From Microcyclosporella mali (taxonomy: Eukaryota > Ascomycota > Dothideomycetes > Mycosphaerellales > Mycosphaerellaceae): a DNA stretch of 64,000 nucleotides. The position numbers were made by a program, and so were the translations under genes. The first letter of the stretch is position 1; every line of letters begins with the position of its first letter. Of this stretch, positions 32,759 through 43,663 are shown in pieces. The stretch is from assembly GCA_002785985.1 (NCBI GenBank), contig NHNU01000013.1, positions 434,001-498,000 on the forward strand, given 5' to 3'. Below the pieces are notes generated by a model. The model was not told the DNA's origin, searched no databases, and worked only from the letters and a program-made list of their open reading frames with translations.

Positions 32759-33631
32759 ATGGCGGACAGGGATTTTGGTGAGGCGGCGAGGGTACCGGGC
32801 ACAGCTGAGGAAGAGCCCTTGTTGGGTGATAGAGGGGATGCGAGTCTACCAGAGGGAAGACCGCTCTACCACAACTTCATACTGGGTGAGATGAGGCTTC
32901 GGCTTGGGTATGGAGTCTGAGCTTCGGAGCTGACGACGAGGCATAGGGACGGGTGTGATTGCCCAAGCAGGAGCATGGATCTTGGCTGCAATTGTTTGGG
33001 GAGCTGTCTTCTCCAACGACTTGATGCTCTTCTCTGCACATCCGGTGAGTCCACACGGTCCTATAGTGTTTGAGATTTTGAAGAAAGCGCTGACCTTGTT
33101 GTGTGTCTTGTCTAGCTCCTCAACTCGTCCGCCGTCCTCTTCTTCATCCAAGGCATCCTCATCCTCCAACCCACCCACACCGCAAAGCAGAAGAAGCAGG
33201 GAACCTACGTCCACACCGCGCTGAACGACGTCGCCGTGCTTGCCGCCATCGCAGGCCTGGTCGTCATCGAGTACAACAAGTTCGACCATAACGGCACACA
33301 CTTCGAGAGTCCCCACGCTATCCTCGGCCTTGTCACGTACATCCTCGTCCTCATACAAGCGCTCGTGGGCGTCGCGCAGTTCTTCCTGCCGGGCATATTT
33401 GGAGGCGTGGAGAATGCAAAGAAGCTGTACAAGTACCACCGAGTCAGCGGGTATATTGTGCTGGTGCTGATGTTGGCCACGGTTTGCGCCGCGACGCAGA
33501 CGACGTTCAACGTGAATGTTCTGGGAATGCAGCTTTGGGCTGTGATTGTGTCCAGCGTGCTGGTGCTCGTTGGAATCGTCCCGAGAGTCAGACTTAACAA
33601 GTTTGGCTGGCTGGCTGGAAAGACTAGCTGA
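32759..33631 (+). CDS. Cytochrome b561-like membrane protein
   Basis: Proposed join(32759..32885,32947..33044,33116..33631), 246 aa, introns of 61 and 71 nt. The N-terminal tail is acidic (EEEPLLGDRGDASLPEGRPL) with a dileucine-type sequence. The membrane part has five or six helices: GVIAQAGAWILAAIVWGAVF, LLNSSAVLFFIQGILILQP, THTA, LNDVAVLAAIAGLVVIEYNK, SPHAILGLVTYILVLIQALV and KYHRVSGYIVLVLMLATVCA. Histidines in LFSAHP, QPTH, SPHAILG and YHRVSGY fit the paired heme ligands of b561 proteins. Family members pass electrons across endomembranes, often from ascorbate or to ferric iron. No reductase domain is attached. The partner and membrane are not evident. Confidence 0.87.
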
Positions 33632-34008
33632 CTCCGTGGGTGGATCACTGATGACATCGGCAACAGCAAGCAGAGACACGATTAGTGTTGAGAGAGAACA
33701 TGGTGAGAAATGAGTCTATGGCATTGAGATTACAAGAGCATTTCCAGATCTACGACAAAGTGGCATAAGCGATTTCTGATTCGATGTAATTGTCATATTC
33801 CATCGTTGCATGGCTGAGCATCTTTCGCAACGAATCAATGTTGCACAATTAGACAACACTGAGTTCGTGCGAGGCATCGAGATGCTGTTCGAATCAAAGG
33901 TTCAGTTCTATTCACGAATGAGCAAAGTCATATGCCAGCATGCTGACTGCTTACTAATTTGACAAGTCGACGCTACGCCATCGATATGAAGATCATTGCC
34001 GTTGACAG
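33632..34008. other. Intergenic, no gene seen
   Basis: About 380 nt between two plus-strand genes, AT-rich, with no coding features. Confidence 0.5.
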
Positions 34009-35950
34009 ATGACTGCCGGCCGCGGGTCGCCCAAACAAACTCATCCTGTACCAAGATCCATTACACGAACATCCGACCTGCGCGCGTCGATGACTAGCAC
34101 CGAGCTGTCCATCATCAACTTCACCCCAGACAAGCACGTTGACTCGGCCACACTAAGTCGGATACGAAGCCATGCGCAACAGAGCGTTCAGGACCGGAAG
34201 CTCCTGGGCATCTCGGCCGATGCCAACTCGCGTGGAGGTGGCAATGTTGAGCGGAGCCTCAATTTCGTGTTCAATCAAGCGTCTGGGAAGGAAGTGAAAC
34301 GAGCGTCCCGGGCTCGACTACCAGCTAGAGGAGCGAAACGAAGGCCGCGAAGTGTCGTGCAGAGTGGAGAGAAGGCTGTAGTAGTTACATCAACACCGTC
34401 GCCGAGGACTGCTCTCCATACTGGAAATGGAGATCCATTTGCCGCATTCCCCATGAATGTCGATGCGGAGTTCATAGGATTGTTGGATGATTGTGAGTGT
34501 CCATGCCTGAAATGCGGTCAGGGCCGTTACTGACACCTTATCTGCAGATTATATACATATGCAGTGGCGTAAGTCCTGAAATGCGCGCAGTCCCGACTTT
34601 CGACTAACTTCAACGTCATAGATCAGCCAAGATCCGTTCTTATGCAAGAAACAATGTCGTCCCCGGTCTCGTACCACAGCTTCCTTGCTGTCGCATACGA
34701 CCTATGGCGCCATGATGAGGTTCTGGCTCTCGTGAACGAGCACAAGGCTATCAGGCTCGTCCAAGAAGGCGTGCAGGAGCTTCAGACAGCAAATGTCAAT
34801 TCGAAGTCGTGGTTGGCAAGCTCTCTGTCCTGGGCCATGATCCGCCTGGCAGTGAGGAGTGTCAGCCATGGTAATCTTGAAACTTCGTGGCAGCATCTAA
34901 GCGCTTTGCTTGGCATAGTCTATCATGAAGTTGTAGACTGGTCGGTGACGAAGTTTGCCGAGCATATGCAAGCATGCATCGCAAAGTCAGTCCCTAAGCT
35001 TCACATTCATGAAGACGCTCACTGACCTATTCAGTCTGCTTTTAGCGAACTTTTCGAAATCGACAGAGATTACAAATCTGCTCAAAGCTTCACGCATTTC
35101 GAGGGACACGACAGCCGTGGACGGAGTGCTCGCTCAGGGGTTCCTCGTCCCCACCAATGCGCTAATGTTTGACACAAGCTTGTACACCTTGCTACGACCA
35201 GAGGTCACAGATGTTCTGCTGGCTCTGACGGCTCTGTACAATACGTGTGAGGGTCTCAGTCATTGTTTGGAAGAAATGTCGGCCACAATGCATCCTGATT
35301 ATGGCAGACGCACGCTCTTGAGTGTGGGGATTCTACTTCGTATCGCCAATGATCGAGCAGTCGAGGAGACGCCTTCAGTTGGACCGAGCACGATAGCATT
35401 TCAAGAATGCGTCAGACACTCGACCATCCTCTTCACATGGGGATTCGGTCGACGCATAGTCAGTCAGCATGAAGTGATCGCCAAGGCACAACAATACACT
35501 CGGCAGCATATGACTCCTCAACTCATCTGCCGCGTGTTAGACGAAGACAGCCATACGTCCGCGACATCGGATCTGTTCCTCTGGATGTTCATCGTTTGCG
35601 GCTCGACCAGCGGCATTCGAGAGGACAAACTGTACTACTCTGGTCTCGTGCGGGCATTCTTCCCGCACACTACTACATGGTCGTTTGAACGAATCAAGGA
35701 GTTGGGAAAAAGGCTGCCTTGGATCGATGCAAGACAACGCACACCCGTAATGGAATTTTGGAGTATGGTCACCGGCACACCGCTCACGTGCTGTGATCAG
35801 ATTGATCCGACTGAGTTGTCATTCACCAATCCACCCTATCCTGGCTTCATTCGTCCCACATCCTTCACGCCCATGGACCATACCTGGAGCGTCTATCCCG
35901 TCGTCGACCTGGGTGGTGTTGGCAATCGTATGAACGATGGTATGAAGTGA
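34009..35950 (+). CDS. Fungal transcription-factor-like protein without zinc cluster
   Basis: Proposed join(34009..34492,34548..34568,34622..34985,35035..35950), 594 aa, three introns of 49-55 nt and a 21-nt exon. Near the N-terminus STELSIINFTPDKHVDSATL is followed by SRIRSHAQQSVQDRK, the start motif of a large ascomycete family annotated as fungal transcription-factor-like. The body is the regulatory-domain type with SYHSFLAVAYDLWRHDEVLA, QPRSVLMQETMSSP and, near the end, TSDLFLWMFIVCGSTSGIRE, WSFERIKELGKRLPWIDA. There is no Cys-rich DNA-binding cluster, so direct DNA binding is doubtful. ATG 34090 fits the family start better than 34009. The longer form is given because it is in frame. Pathway unknown. 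Confidence 0.82.
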
Positions 35951-36235
35951 AGAGGAATCTACAGGACGGCTCATTCCTCAAAAGGACAGAGTAACTAGAG
36001 ACGATACAGCGTCATTATAACATTGCGTCTTGATCCTATCGTCCGAAGCTGTTGGACGGCAACGCGCATACTCAGCACCAGCTCCCCGCCTCCACAGAAC
36101 AAAAGTGCACTTGTGACGTCTGCCGCCCAGAGCGGAGATAAGAATATATGTACAACAACCCCCAGAACAGTTTTGAAACAACAACCCTAACCATTCGCAA
36201 AGTAAATAGTCGCAAGAACAGACAAAATCGCCAAC

Positions 36236-36898
36236 ATGGTGTTCAAACTCATCTCCGCCACTCCCTCGCCGTACGCGCGCATCAACCGCATCGCAATGCT
36301 CGAGAAGGGAATTCCCTTTGAACTGCAGACCGAGATTCCCTGGCATAGCGACACAGCGACGCCACGATACAATCCGCTCGAGAAGCTCCCGGTCCTCATC
36401 TTCGACGACGGACGCCAGCCCATCTACGACAGCAGCCACATCCAAGATTACATCATCCAGAAATTCGCCGACAGAGCGCCCAAACTCATCACCGACGACG
36501 TCGACATCAATTTCCAGCTCAAGCAAACGCAAGTCCTGAGCCAGGGCGTCATGGACGCCGTCGTGCTGGCGTTCTTCGAGAAAGCGCGAGACGAGCAGAA
36601 GCGGAGCGCTGCGTGGCTGGATCGACAGGTGAGGAAGTATGAAGGTGGCTTCAAGGCTTTCGATGAGTTGGTCAGAAGCAGGCAGGGCGGCAGCGATTAT
36701 CTGTATGGGAACGAGTTGACGATCGCGGATATCGCGGTGGTGTGTGCGGTGGGGTTTGTCAATTTCAACGGCGCGATTCCGGACTGGAAGGAGAAGTATC
36801 CCGAGCTGGAGAGGTATTTCAGCAAATTGGATGAGAGGGAGTCGTTCAGAGAGACGAGGCCGGTCATGTTTGATATCAAGTCGGATAAGGTGATATAA
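36236..36898 (+). CDS. Glutathione S-transferase
   Basis: Single exon, 220 aa, the usual length for a soluble GST. The N-terminal thioredoxin-like domain starts MVFKLISATPSPYARINRIA, with the likely catalytic Ser/Tyr in SPYARI, and contains the cis-proline block EKLPVLIFDDG and the glutathione-binding IYDSSHIQDYI. The helical C-terminal domain includes GSDYLYGNELTIADIAVVCA, where the N-capping Thr-Ile-Ala-Asp motif is typical. It ends DIKSDKVI. These proteins conjugate glutathione to electrophiles or act as thiol reductases in the cytosol. The class is closest by eye to the bacterial-type and Ure2-like fungal GSTs, and the substrate is unknown. The ATG has context ACATGG. Confidence 0.92.
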   Translation: MVFKLISATPSPYARINRIAMLEKGIPFELQTEIPWHSDTATPRYNPLEKLPVLIFDDGRQPIYDSSHIQDYIIQKFADRAPKLITDDVDINFQLKQTQVLSQGVMDAVVLAFFEKARDEQKRSAAWLDRQVRKYEGGFKAFDELVRSRQGGSDYLYGNELTIADIAVVCAVGFVNFNGAIPDWKEKYPELERYFSKLDERESFRETRPVMFDIKSDKVI

Positions 36899-37224
36899 AG
36901 AGAGCGATGGCAGTTTGTGTACGAATTCTCCTCAATTTGCTTACTGCGTTTGAAAGATGGCTCAATTGCTCGAATGTCTGCTACGATTCGCCATCAACAA
37001 CTCGATGGACTCCCGAGATACTACGATCAAGCAGACTCCACGACTTAGGCAGCATGTTTCTCGTACGCGTAAATCGGCTGCATTGTATACATGTGATCGT
37101 CAAAAAAGAAAGTTCCACAAAAGATAAAGAAAGGCTTTAAACGTGATTTGTCCTGCGAGTTCTATACGGTTTAGGAAATGGAGACACCCAGATAAAATGG
37201 CAAAAGAATCGTCCGATCGAATAT
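36899..37224. other. Intergenic, no gene seen
   Basis: GST 3' region and downstream flank of the minus-strand tRNA gene. Nothing coding recognised. Confidence 0.5.
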
Positions 37225-37330
37225 TGATGAGAGTGGGATTCGAACCCACGCCCTTTCGGACCGCCGAGACAACTGAGCAGATGCTCAGAATACCTTAAGA
37301 CGGCGCCTTAGACCGCTCGGCCATCTCACC
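37225..37330 (-). tRNA. tRNA-Leu(AAG) with 26-nt intron
   Basis: The minus strand folds as a type II tRNA. The acceptor GGTGAGA pairs with TCTCATC (one G-U), with discriminator A. The D-arm holds GGCCGAGCGGTCTAAGGC. The anticodon stem CCGTC pairs with GGCGG, giving loop TTAAGG plus C and anticodon AAG. A long variable arm follows, then the T-arm GTGGGTTCGAATCCCAC. A 26-nt intron (37267-37292) sits one base 3' of the anticodon, the canonical eukaryotic site. The A and B boxes match internal Pol III promoters. No CCA is encoded, as expected in a nuclear genome. Confidence 0.95.
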
Positions 37331-37867
37331 GGTGATTGGATGGAGCATGATTGCGGTCTACGTGTTTATAAAGCTTGATCAAAAGTGCCGCGATGAACCC
37401 GGAGGGATGCCAAAGCAGAAGAAGTGCTCCGCGAAAGGATGAGTGGTTGAGAGTAAAGGAAGTGGGGAAAAGCTGAGCAAATTCCAGCTGTGCTTGTGTG
37501 GGCATTCATCTCGGCTCGGGATGAGAAGGACTAGCCGCTTCCGGCCACTTGCGCAACATAGAAGGAGGATGTAATATGGCGACCATTGTCCCAAACCAAG
37601 CATTGAGAGAAGACGGCTGAGCAGGATGGTAAAATGGATCAGTTCTTGGGAGTTCTGTATGTATTTCGTATCATCTACAGGAAGCAGCCTCTCTCGACTG
37701 TAATCCTGCTATATCCATCTATCATACTGCCTATATCAATGTGCCCCAGAATTGAGAGGGCAAGAATAAGAAAAGAGTCGTCTTCCACCGTGAATGCATA
37801 GGGTATCATAACGCGTGAGTGCAAAATGAAAAGATGATGCAGAACAAAAAGGAAAATTCTATCATGT
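37331..37867. other. Intergenic, no gene seen
   Basis: tRNA upstream flank and 3' region of the minus-strand Vps62-like gene. Only short frames. Confidence 0.5.
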
Positions 37868-39679
37868 TCACCCTTCTTCAGTGGAATTGCCACCAGGCAA
37901 TGTCCCATCCTCGATGTCTTCTTCTGGGGGACCGTGGGAGAGAGGGAGCTTGCCTCCCAGCCAGTTTCGTACATCGCAGTTGCCGACACCTTGACAGACC
38001 TTCTTCCGTCCCAGATTCTTGAATTTGGGACCTGTTGGGCCGTTCACATAGTGGTATTGGCCAGCGAAGCGATACTGGCGAGGGTCTGATAGCGGGTAAT
38101 ATTTGTCGCCCCAGTGACCGCTAAAGTGAAACCACCCGGTCGGCGACTTGGGGTTGAGTGTCGATGCACGTACTGTCTGCGATTTTGGATCGTAGGTATA
38201 AGATTGGATGTTCTGCACAGGATCCCAAAGAGGGCCGCGGTCGGTCTCGTCGTGAAGCAGTCCCCAGGGTAGGACATACGGGTGAAGGCCTGGCGTGCCA
38301 TACATAGCGTGCGACCCAACAGCACTGTAGATGACAGGCCGCTTAGCATGCCGCGAAGCAGTCTCATTACTCCAACTGCCAATCATCGTACCAGAACCGT
38401 CGAAACTTGGAATGTACTTTTCCATGGCAGACCATGTGAATGCCGAACCAAAATCGTGCTCGGACAGAAATACTTGATACGGTTTTCCGTTCTTGAACCG
38501 TATAGCAGTGTGCTCCCAATCACCAACGTGATTTCCGAAGCGAATGTTCAAGACTCGCTGCCCCAGGTTGTAATAGTAGAAAAAGAACCAAAACGCGTCC
38601 ACAATGCCATCTTCCTTTGGCACCACAACAAGCACAGCAGGGGCAGAACTTCTCCCTCCGGAATGTGGCCGATTCGCCTCTCCGCGCAAATCATACCCGC
38701 GTCGACGAAGATCCGGGTGAGGTCCGCTCGGAGGATTGTAAGGATCGTAACAAGTTCCCGACAGCGGATCGCAAGGATCCCCACAGTAATCGTCGCCCTT
38801 GCCACACCATCCATAGATTGAGCAGCATTGTCCAAATTTGCTGCCTTTACAAGTAAAGCCGCTGCTGCCGCCACATCGGCCATCCAGACTGGCTTTAAGC
38901 TCCGCAGGATACTCTTGGGCGCCGTTGTTTGTGTCTGCCGGTGCTACAGACTCTTGGATCGCCTGTTGTTTCGCTGACTCCAGGTCAAAGTCATTCAGAT
39001 CTTCTAGATCTGGCCATGGATGATCATAATCCGGATCGTCGTCATTCCTATTCGGCACGGTGGGGATATTGTCTGCGCCAGCAAGCCACTCGGGCTTGTC
39101 TTCGACGTTGTCGTCGCTCTGCAGATACATGAACCTGCCATGCTGTCCCTTTTGGTATTTGTTCAGATTGTCAAGATTGGTGAGATTTTGTTGCTCGTCA
39201 ATGTCGACGATCTTCGTGTAATTGAGGTATGGCGATGTGTGAAGGAGATGTTCGCCCAGATCGCCAGGCCAGTATTGCTCTCCAGAGAACAAGTGAACGT
39301 AGGGTGCGTGATCCAGCACGTATTGAGGTATCTCGCGGAGCTTCCTCTCGTGTTTTGACCACTGGTCCGGGTCCTCAGTGCCCGAATTCCACCAGTCGCT
39401 CACGCCATCATCGAACCCAGGCGGTGGAATATTGCTCTCTTCCGTCGACCATGTCCAAGCACTCTTGTAGACGTAGTGTTGCACTCCGCATAGACCCAAC
39501 CATCTACAAGCTTGCCGGTCGAGCCAGTACTTTCCACTGGCAATCCATGCTTGGTTCTCCGCCAGCTCGGCAAGATTGCTATTCTTGGTCAAATGCACGA
39601 CCAAACCGGTGATTACGATGTAGCTCAAGGCGACGATAAGGAAGCCATAGAAGCATTTCCGACCACTTGGGCGCTGCAT
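37868..39679 (-). CDS. Vps62-like protein with chitin-binding type 1 insert
   Basis: Single exon, 603 aa. A short basic cytosolic start (MQRPSGRKCFYG) leads into a signal anchor (FLIVALSYIVITGLVVHL), so it is a type II membrane or luminal protein. Residues about 70-210 include HAPYVHLFSGEQYWPGDLGE, the Vps62 hallmark. The C-terminal half holds DAFWFFFYYYNLGQRVLNIR, GNHVGDWEHTAIRF, YQVFLSEHDFG, RPVIYSAVGSHAMYGTPG and GHWGDKYYPLSD, matching yeast Vps62 and its TDA6 relative. Between them lies an eight-Cys hevein-type (CBM18) motif, RCGGSSGFTCKGSKFGQCCS then YGWCGKGDDYCGDPC. Yeast Vps62 is needed for sorting to the vacuole, by unclear means. The chitin-binding insert suggests cell-wall contact. 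Domain identification is strong, function inferred. Confidence 0.9.
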   Translation of the reverse strand: MQRPSGRKCFYGFLIVALSYIVITGLVVHLTKNSNLAELAENQAWIASGKYWLDRQACRWLGLCGVQHYVYKSAWTWSTEESNIPPPGFDDGVSDWWNSGTEDPDQWSKHERKLREIPQYVLDHAPYVHLFSGEQYWPGDLGEHLLHTSPYLNYTKIVDIDEQQNLTNLDNLNKYQKGQHGRFMYLQSDDNVEDKPEWLAGADNIPTVPNRNDDDPDYDHPWPDLEDLNDFDLESAKQQAIQESVAPADTNNGAQEYPAELKASLDGRCGGSSGFTCKGSKFGQCCSIYGWCGKGDDYCGDPCDPLSGTCYDPYNPPSGPHPDLRRRGYDLRGEANRPHSGGRSSAPAVLVVVPKEDGIVDAFWFFFYYYNLGQRVLNIRFGNHVGDWEHTAIRFKNGKPYQVFLSEHDFGSAFTWSAMEKYIPSFDGSGTMIGSWSNETASRHAKRPVIYSAVGSHAMYGTPGLHPYVLPWGLLHDETDRGPLWDPVQNIQSYTYDPKSQTVRASTLNPKSPTGWFHFSGHWGDKYYPLSDPRQYRFAGQYHYVNGPTGPKFKNLGRKKVCQGVGNCDVRNWLGGKLPLSHGPPEEDIEDGTLPGGNSTEEG

Positions 39680-41325
39680 GGGCGACGTTTGAGAAGGCGA
39701 AGGCCACGGATATATCGGAAAAGAGCCCTGAGGACTGGCTACCGACTCATTGGGACGGCGAAGTGGAGATGCTGGAGTAGATGCCGGATCGTACGAGGGA
39801 ATGCGATGGTGATATTCTCGGCGGAACGCGGCGACGGCGGAGGATACAAGTTAGCAGACTATGCGCGAGACAAAATAAATGACCGGCGGAGATGCTCAGG
39901 TAAGTTGTATCCAGCAGGAATCAGGGTCGACGGGGAGGCATGGGAAGTGAGAGCGAGCGGAACAGTGGTCGGAGGTAGTAATAAGGTGCACAGTCGTGAT
40001 TGACTTGAGCGCCGAGGGCGGGAGTGCACTAACGCACCGATGCAGGCCCGGGTTGGTAAGGCGCTCACCGCTAGCACTCTTAGAGCAGGAAGGCGCGTGA
40101 CGTATTGGACTCAACTGCCAGAAGGAGCGACACGGCTGGAGGGGTCGAGGAGGAAGTGTCAACTTTAATGAAGGAGCAGCAGACCAAGAGGCGGGTGGGC
40201 GCTGATGAATGACTCTCTGGCGGCCGGAAGACAGCGGAGTAGCGGGGACGGCAATATGCGCAGGACGGGCAACAATGCTGGGATGCGCCTCGTGGGTCGA
40301 TATCTGCGTATCTTCGGCACTCCGGCAAAGTATATATATGCTGTGCTGCTGTCGGACGATGATTACATATGCAGCTGAAGGCGCACCACTGCCGGCTGCC
40401 CGTCGCTCTCGGTTGCAGGCGGGAAGGATGCAGACAGCTGAATAATGGTGAGTTGGTGCTGTTGCTGATGTCGAAAGGAAGGCATCAGATTGCGAGCTGG
40501 CCGGCTGCTGATATGTATCTCTTTGACCTTCGCTTGGAATAACAGGAAGAGCCTGCCCTGCCCTTGTTCGGCATTCACGAGCGTATGTTGCGTTCTGCCA
40601 CGGTGAACCCACCACCGAGACAGGAGCACGTACACCAATTGAGGCAAATCGTGCACAATTCGGCGGGCTGGGACTGGACAGTCCCCGCGGAGCCCAAAGT
40701 CAGCTGCGGGTCGAGAGTGAAGATCTCGCCGGCGTCATGCCAGCCAGGACCCTGGAGAGCTGGCACCCTCGCCAATCACAGCGGGCTCCCGTAACATGCG
40801 TGTGTTTGGGTGCATGTCTTACCTTCGTTGAGGTTGACAACATCTCTTAATACACCGCCAAGGCTGCTGCCATACTCTGCGATTCCCGCTTGTCCCACGC
40901 CTGCGATGCGACTGTCTTCCCACTTGCAGCATCATAATCAAGGCGGTACTTCATAGAGTTGCGGACAGAGTGAGCACATACCAACACACGACAGATCTCT
41001 GGCGAGACTAGCGGTGGAAGTGTTAGTAACATCCGTGTCGTGTTCGTAGCTTCGAGCTGGATTCGAACACAGGCGTCGTACGTGCGCGAGGCGCTGCTCA
41101 GTCTCATAACTTCAGACTCTCTCGCTTCTCGTGTAGCCACTCACTCACGATACCGGCATGAGCATGGACATAAGCATTATCATGCATGTTGGCATAAGGA
41201 GGGGTCCTGCACTACTGGTGCCCTAGGATCGCCGCTAGCGCAGCACGGCAACGACGACTGAGCTTCTAGCAGAATCGCACGTTTTCACGTACCGCACAGT
41301 CTCGATACATCGGACGAGCAACACA
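39680..41325. other. Long intergenic stretch, no gene seen
   Basis: About 1.6 kb between divergent genes (Vps62-like, minus; TFIIIC-like, plus). Frames up to 239 codons on the minus strand (39896-40615) are compositionally unlike the neighbouring proteins and start from non-ATG codons. They were not accepted as genes. Confidence 0.5.
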
Positions 41326-42447
41326 ATGGGTCAGTCGATGCATATCGCTGGCGAAGCTGTGGAGAGCGACACAACTCCAGCAGGTGGCGAGTGGGAGTAC
41401 GAGTATGATGCCACCGAAACCGAGGATTACTACTTCACTCTCGACCTAACAACACATGTACCCAAGCCCATAAGTGCTGCGCCGCCCAAAGCAACTCACG
41501 AAGCGGAGCATGGTGCTACTGTGCGCGGTGGTGGACAGGCTGCTAGCATTGCAGTCGTCGAGACGCCACTGAACGAGGATGATATTGGTGTTCCTCCAGC
41601 GCACCGAATTCAAATCACGGACTTGCACACGCAGAGTCCCCTTGTCAGATTCGATGAGGGCATCTACAGTTGCTACTGGAGCACAGATCTCGGTACGCAG
41701 TTCCACATATCTCGGGCAGGCGTCACGTCCAGTCCTCGCCGCCCAGGTACCGCACTGGATATCGTGGGCACTTCGCAAACCAGACTGATTGGTAAACCTG
41801 CCGAGCTCGTTCCTCGACTTGGTCGACGTCGCTCGGCTCCTCTAGGCAAGCATGTGCGTGAGGCCATTCCTGTCCGTGATGATTCCGATGATGAAGGAAA
41901 TAGTGCGCCCACAAGGACACCACAACCGATCAGCGTAAATGCTGTCCCTGGCGAACCACTCAAGATCTCGAGAGAAGGTTGCAAAAGCTCTGCCGCCGAA
42001 GCACAAGCATCTTTCTTGGAACGGCTGTCGGCGATCAAGCTTAAGAAGGGCGAGATGGACCAGGTGCCGGTCTTCACTGTCCGAATTTATGATCCGCCGG
42101 AGAACGCCGACGAGCTGCGCAAGACAGCTCTCGCGAAAGATGCTGAGAACGCTAGGCGACGCAAAGAGCTCGAAGGTCAAGCTCGCGAGCGCTCCAAACG
42201 GCGCAGGCTCACCCACGCGGAGAGGGGCATCCCCGGAACAGACTATCCGAGCACTGCTGGGCGAAAATCGAGAGGAGCTATCAACGAGTCGCTAGGCTTT
42301 GAGGAACCATCGGAGGCGCCATTCACGGCAAACCGACCATCAACACGTGAGTCGACTACGGTAAATGCATCTGAAGGCACATCCAACCTACGCGCAGACG
42401 ATCAAGGTGCATTTGAGCCAGGATATGCCAACATTGAAGATGGTTGA
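41326..42447 (+). CDS. TFIIIC triple-barrel-domain protein (tau55/TFC7-like)
   Basis: Single exon, 373 aa. The N-terminal segment GGEWEYEYDATETEDYYFTL then DLTTHVPK is the signature opening of the TFIIIC triple-barrel domain, the dimer module of tau55/tau95 (TFIIIC35 in humans). The barrel continues with RIQITDLHTQSPLVRFDEGI and YSCYWSTDLGTQFHI, then LDIVGTSQTRLIGKPAELVP. The rest is charged and probably disordered: basic RLGRRRSAPLGKHVREAI, then ASFLERLSAIKLKKGEMDQV and a nuclear-localisation-like RSKRRRLTHAERG. TFIIIC recruits TFIIIB and Pol III to tRNA genes. A second, catalytic-like phosphatase domain as in yeast Tfc7 is absent. The start ATG at 41326 has an A at -3. Confidence 0.88.
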   Translation: MGQSMHIAGEAVESDTTPAGGEWEYEYDATETEDYYFTLDLTTHVPKPISAAPPKATHEAEHGATVRGGGQAASIAVVETPLNEDDIGVPPAHRIQITDLHTQSPLVRFDEGIYSCYWSTDLGTQFHISRAGVTSSPRRPGTALDIVGTSQTRLIGKPAELVPRLGRRRSAPLGKHVREAIPVRDDSDDEGNSAPTRTPQPISVNAVPGEPLKISREGCKSSAAEAQASFLERLSAIKLKKGEMDQVPVFTVRIYDPPENADELRKTALAKDAENARRRKELEGQARERSKRRRLTHAERGIPGTDYPSTAGRKSRGAINESLGFEEPSEAPFTANRPSTRESTTVNASEGTSNLRADDQGAFEPGYANIEDG

Positions 42448-43663
42448 CGAACGTGGCACGTGTAGCTGGCCTGCGATGAAGGGCACATACAGGTCAAGAG
42501 AACATGGTGTGGGAACACCTCAGAATGAGAATGAGGGAGATTCGCAAACGGCAACCCATGTCCTCGGTGCGCTAAATGACTTGACCTTTTCCCCTCTGCA
42601 GAAACATACTACACCTCACTTGCGATAGTGATCAACATGCGGACAGCGGTCCGAGATATGAACAGGTTATCAACGGCATCTTAAGCCTATGCCTCCACCT
42701 GCGAGCCTAGACAGTAACTGAGCCTGATACCATGATATCGCAACGACGTATCCTGCGCTACGAGGAGCTGATCATCGCGTGACTGACGATGAGAGACTCT
42801 TCGCGCAACCTTGATGCTACAGCATTCTGCAACGCCATGTGCTCTACCCTTCCACTCGGCCGCCTGGACGCACTGGCGGTGCGTGACGCCCTCCTGTGCC
42901 CTGTCAGGGTACTTGTGTGAACATTCGCATACCAGTTGATGGCGGGAAATTCCGAAAGAACTGCTTTTCTCGACTTCCTCTTTAAGTAACGACCCGCGAG
43001 TTTCGAAGCTTCTGGCTGGGCTCGAGTTGTGCGATGTCTCCGTCTCTCGTCATGTTGAGAACCTCAGTGGTCCGGGCGAGCGCCTTTGGCGCATGAGAAC
43101 ACGCCACGAGGCACCTCAAGCCATTCTTCCTTTCTGGCATAGACTTTTCTTACACGCATGTGGCGCATGGGGAAACAGCGTGGCTGCGGGGTCTCATCTG
43201 TCAAAATACAAGCTTATGACCTATCCGGGGCGCTGGTTGAAGAGAAATAGCGGCTTTCGATGACGATCACTGGATACATCGAGGAGTAACTCTTGCACAC
43301 GGCTTATATTTTTTGAACGCGATGTCGCCTTGTATCAGATTCCCAGGCATGAACACTCTCCTGGAGCATTTCCAGGCGTGCATGGGTGGGATCTAGACCT
43401 TAGTGGGAACGACAAGCGACTCTGGCCTCTGCCTTTCCAATTGGCAACATGCGTGAGATCACGACTAACGGAGCTAATTGTGACCATGCATAGACGAAAC
43501 GACGCAACAATGCATCCAGACACGGACTGCCTCCGCTTCAGTGGCATGAGCTGTGAAAGAGTGGGTGTTGTCTCGACGTTACAAGGATCGTTTATCTCGT
43601 GTCGTTTTCATTGCATTTCGACTCTACCTCCTCTTGATACTTCGTTTGAGAACAACTATCGAG
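42448..43663. other. Intergenic, no gene seen
   Basis: About 1.2 kb between the TFIIIC-like gene and the peroxidase gene. Short frames only. The last part should be the peroxidase promoter. Confidence 0.5.

Noticed and set aside
33103..33470. Alternative plus-strand frames in the b561-like gene
   Set aside because: Shadows of the real third exon, whose membrane segments and histidines fit the family.
39896..40615. 239-codon minus-strand frame
   Set aside because: Ser/Ala/Pro-rich, non-ATG start, overlapping frames in other phases; no family pattern.
41040..41130. tRNA-like words (GGATTCGAACA and CTCATAAC) on the plus strand
   Set aside because: The T-loop-like and anticodon-like words have opposite orientation and no pairing acceptor, D or T stems could be built.
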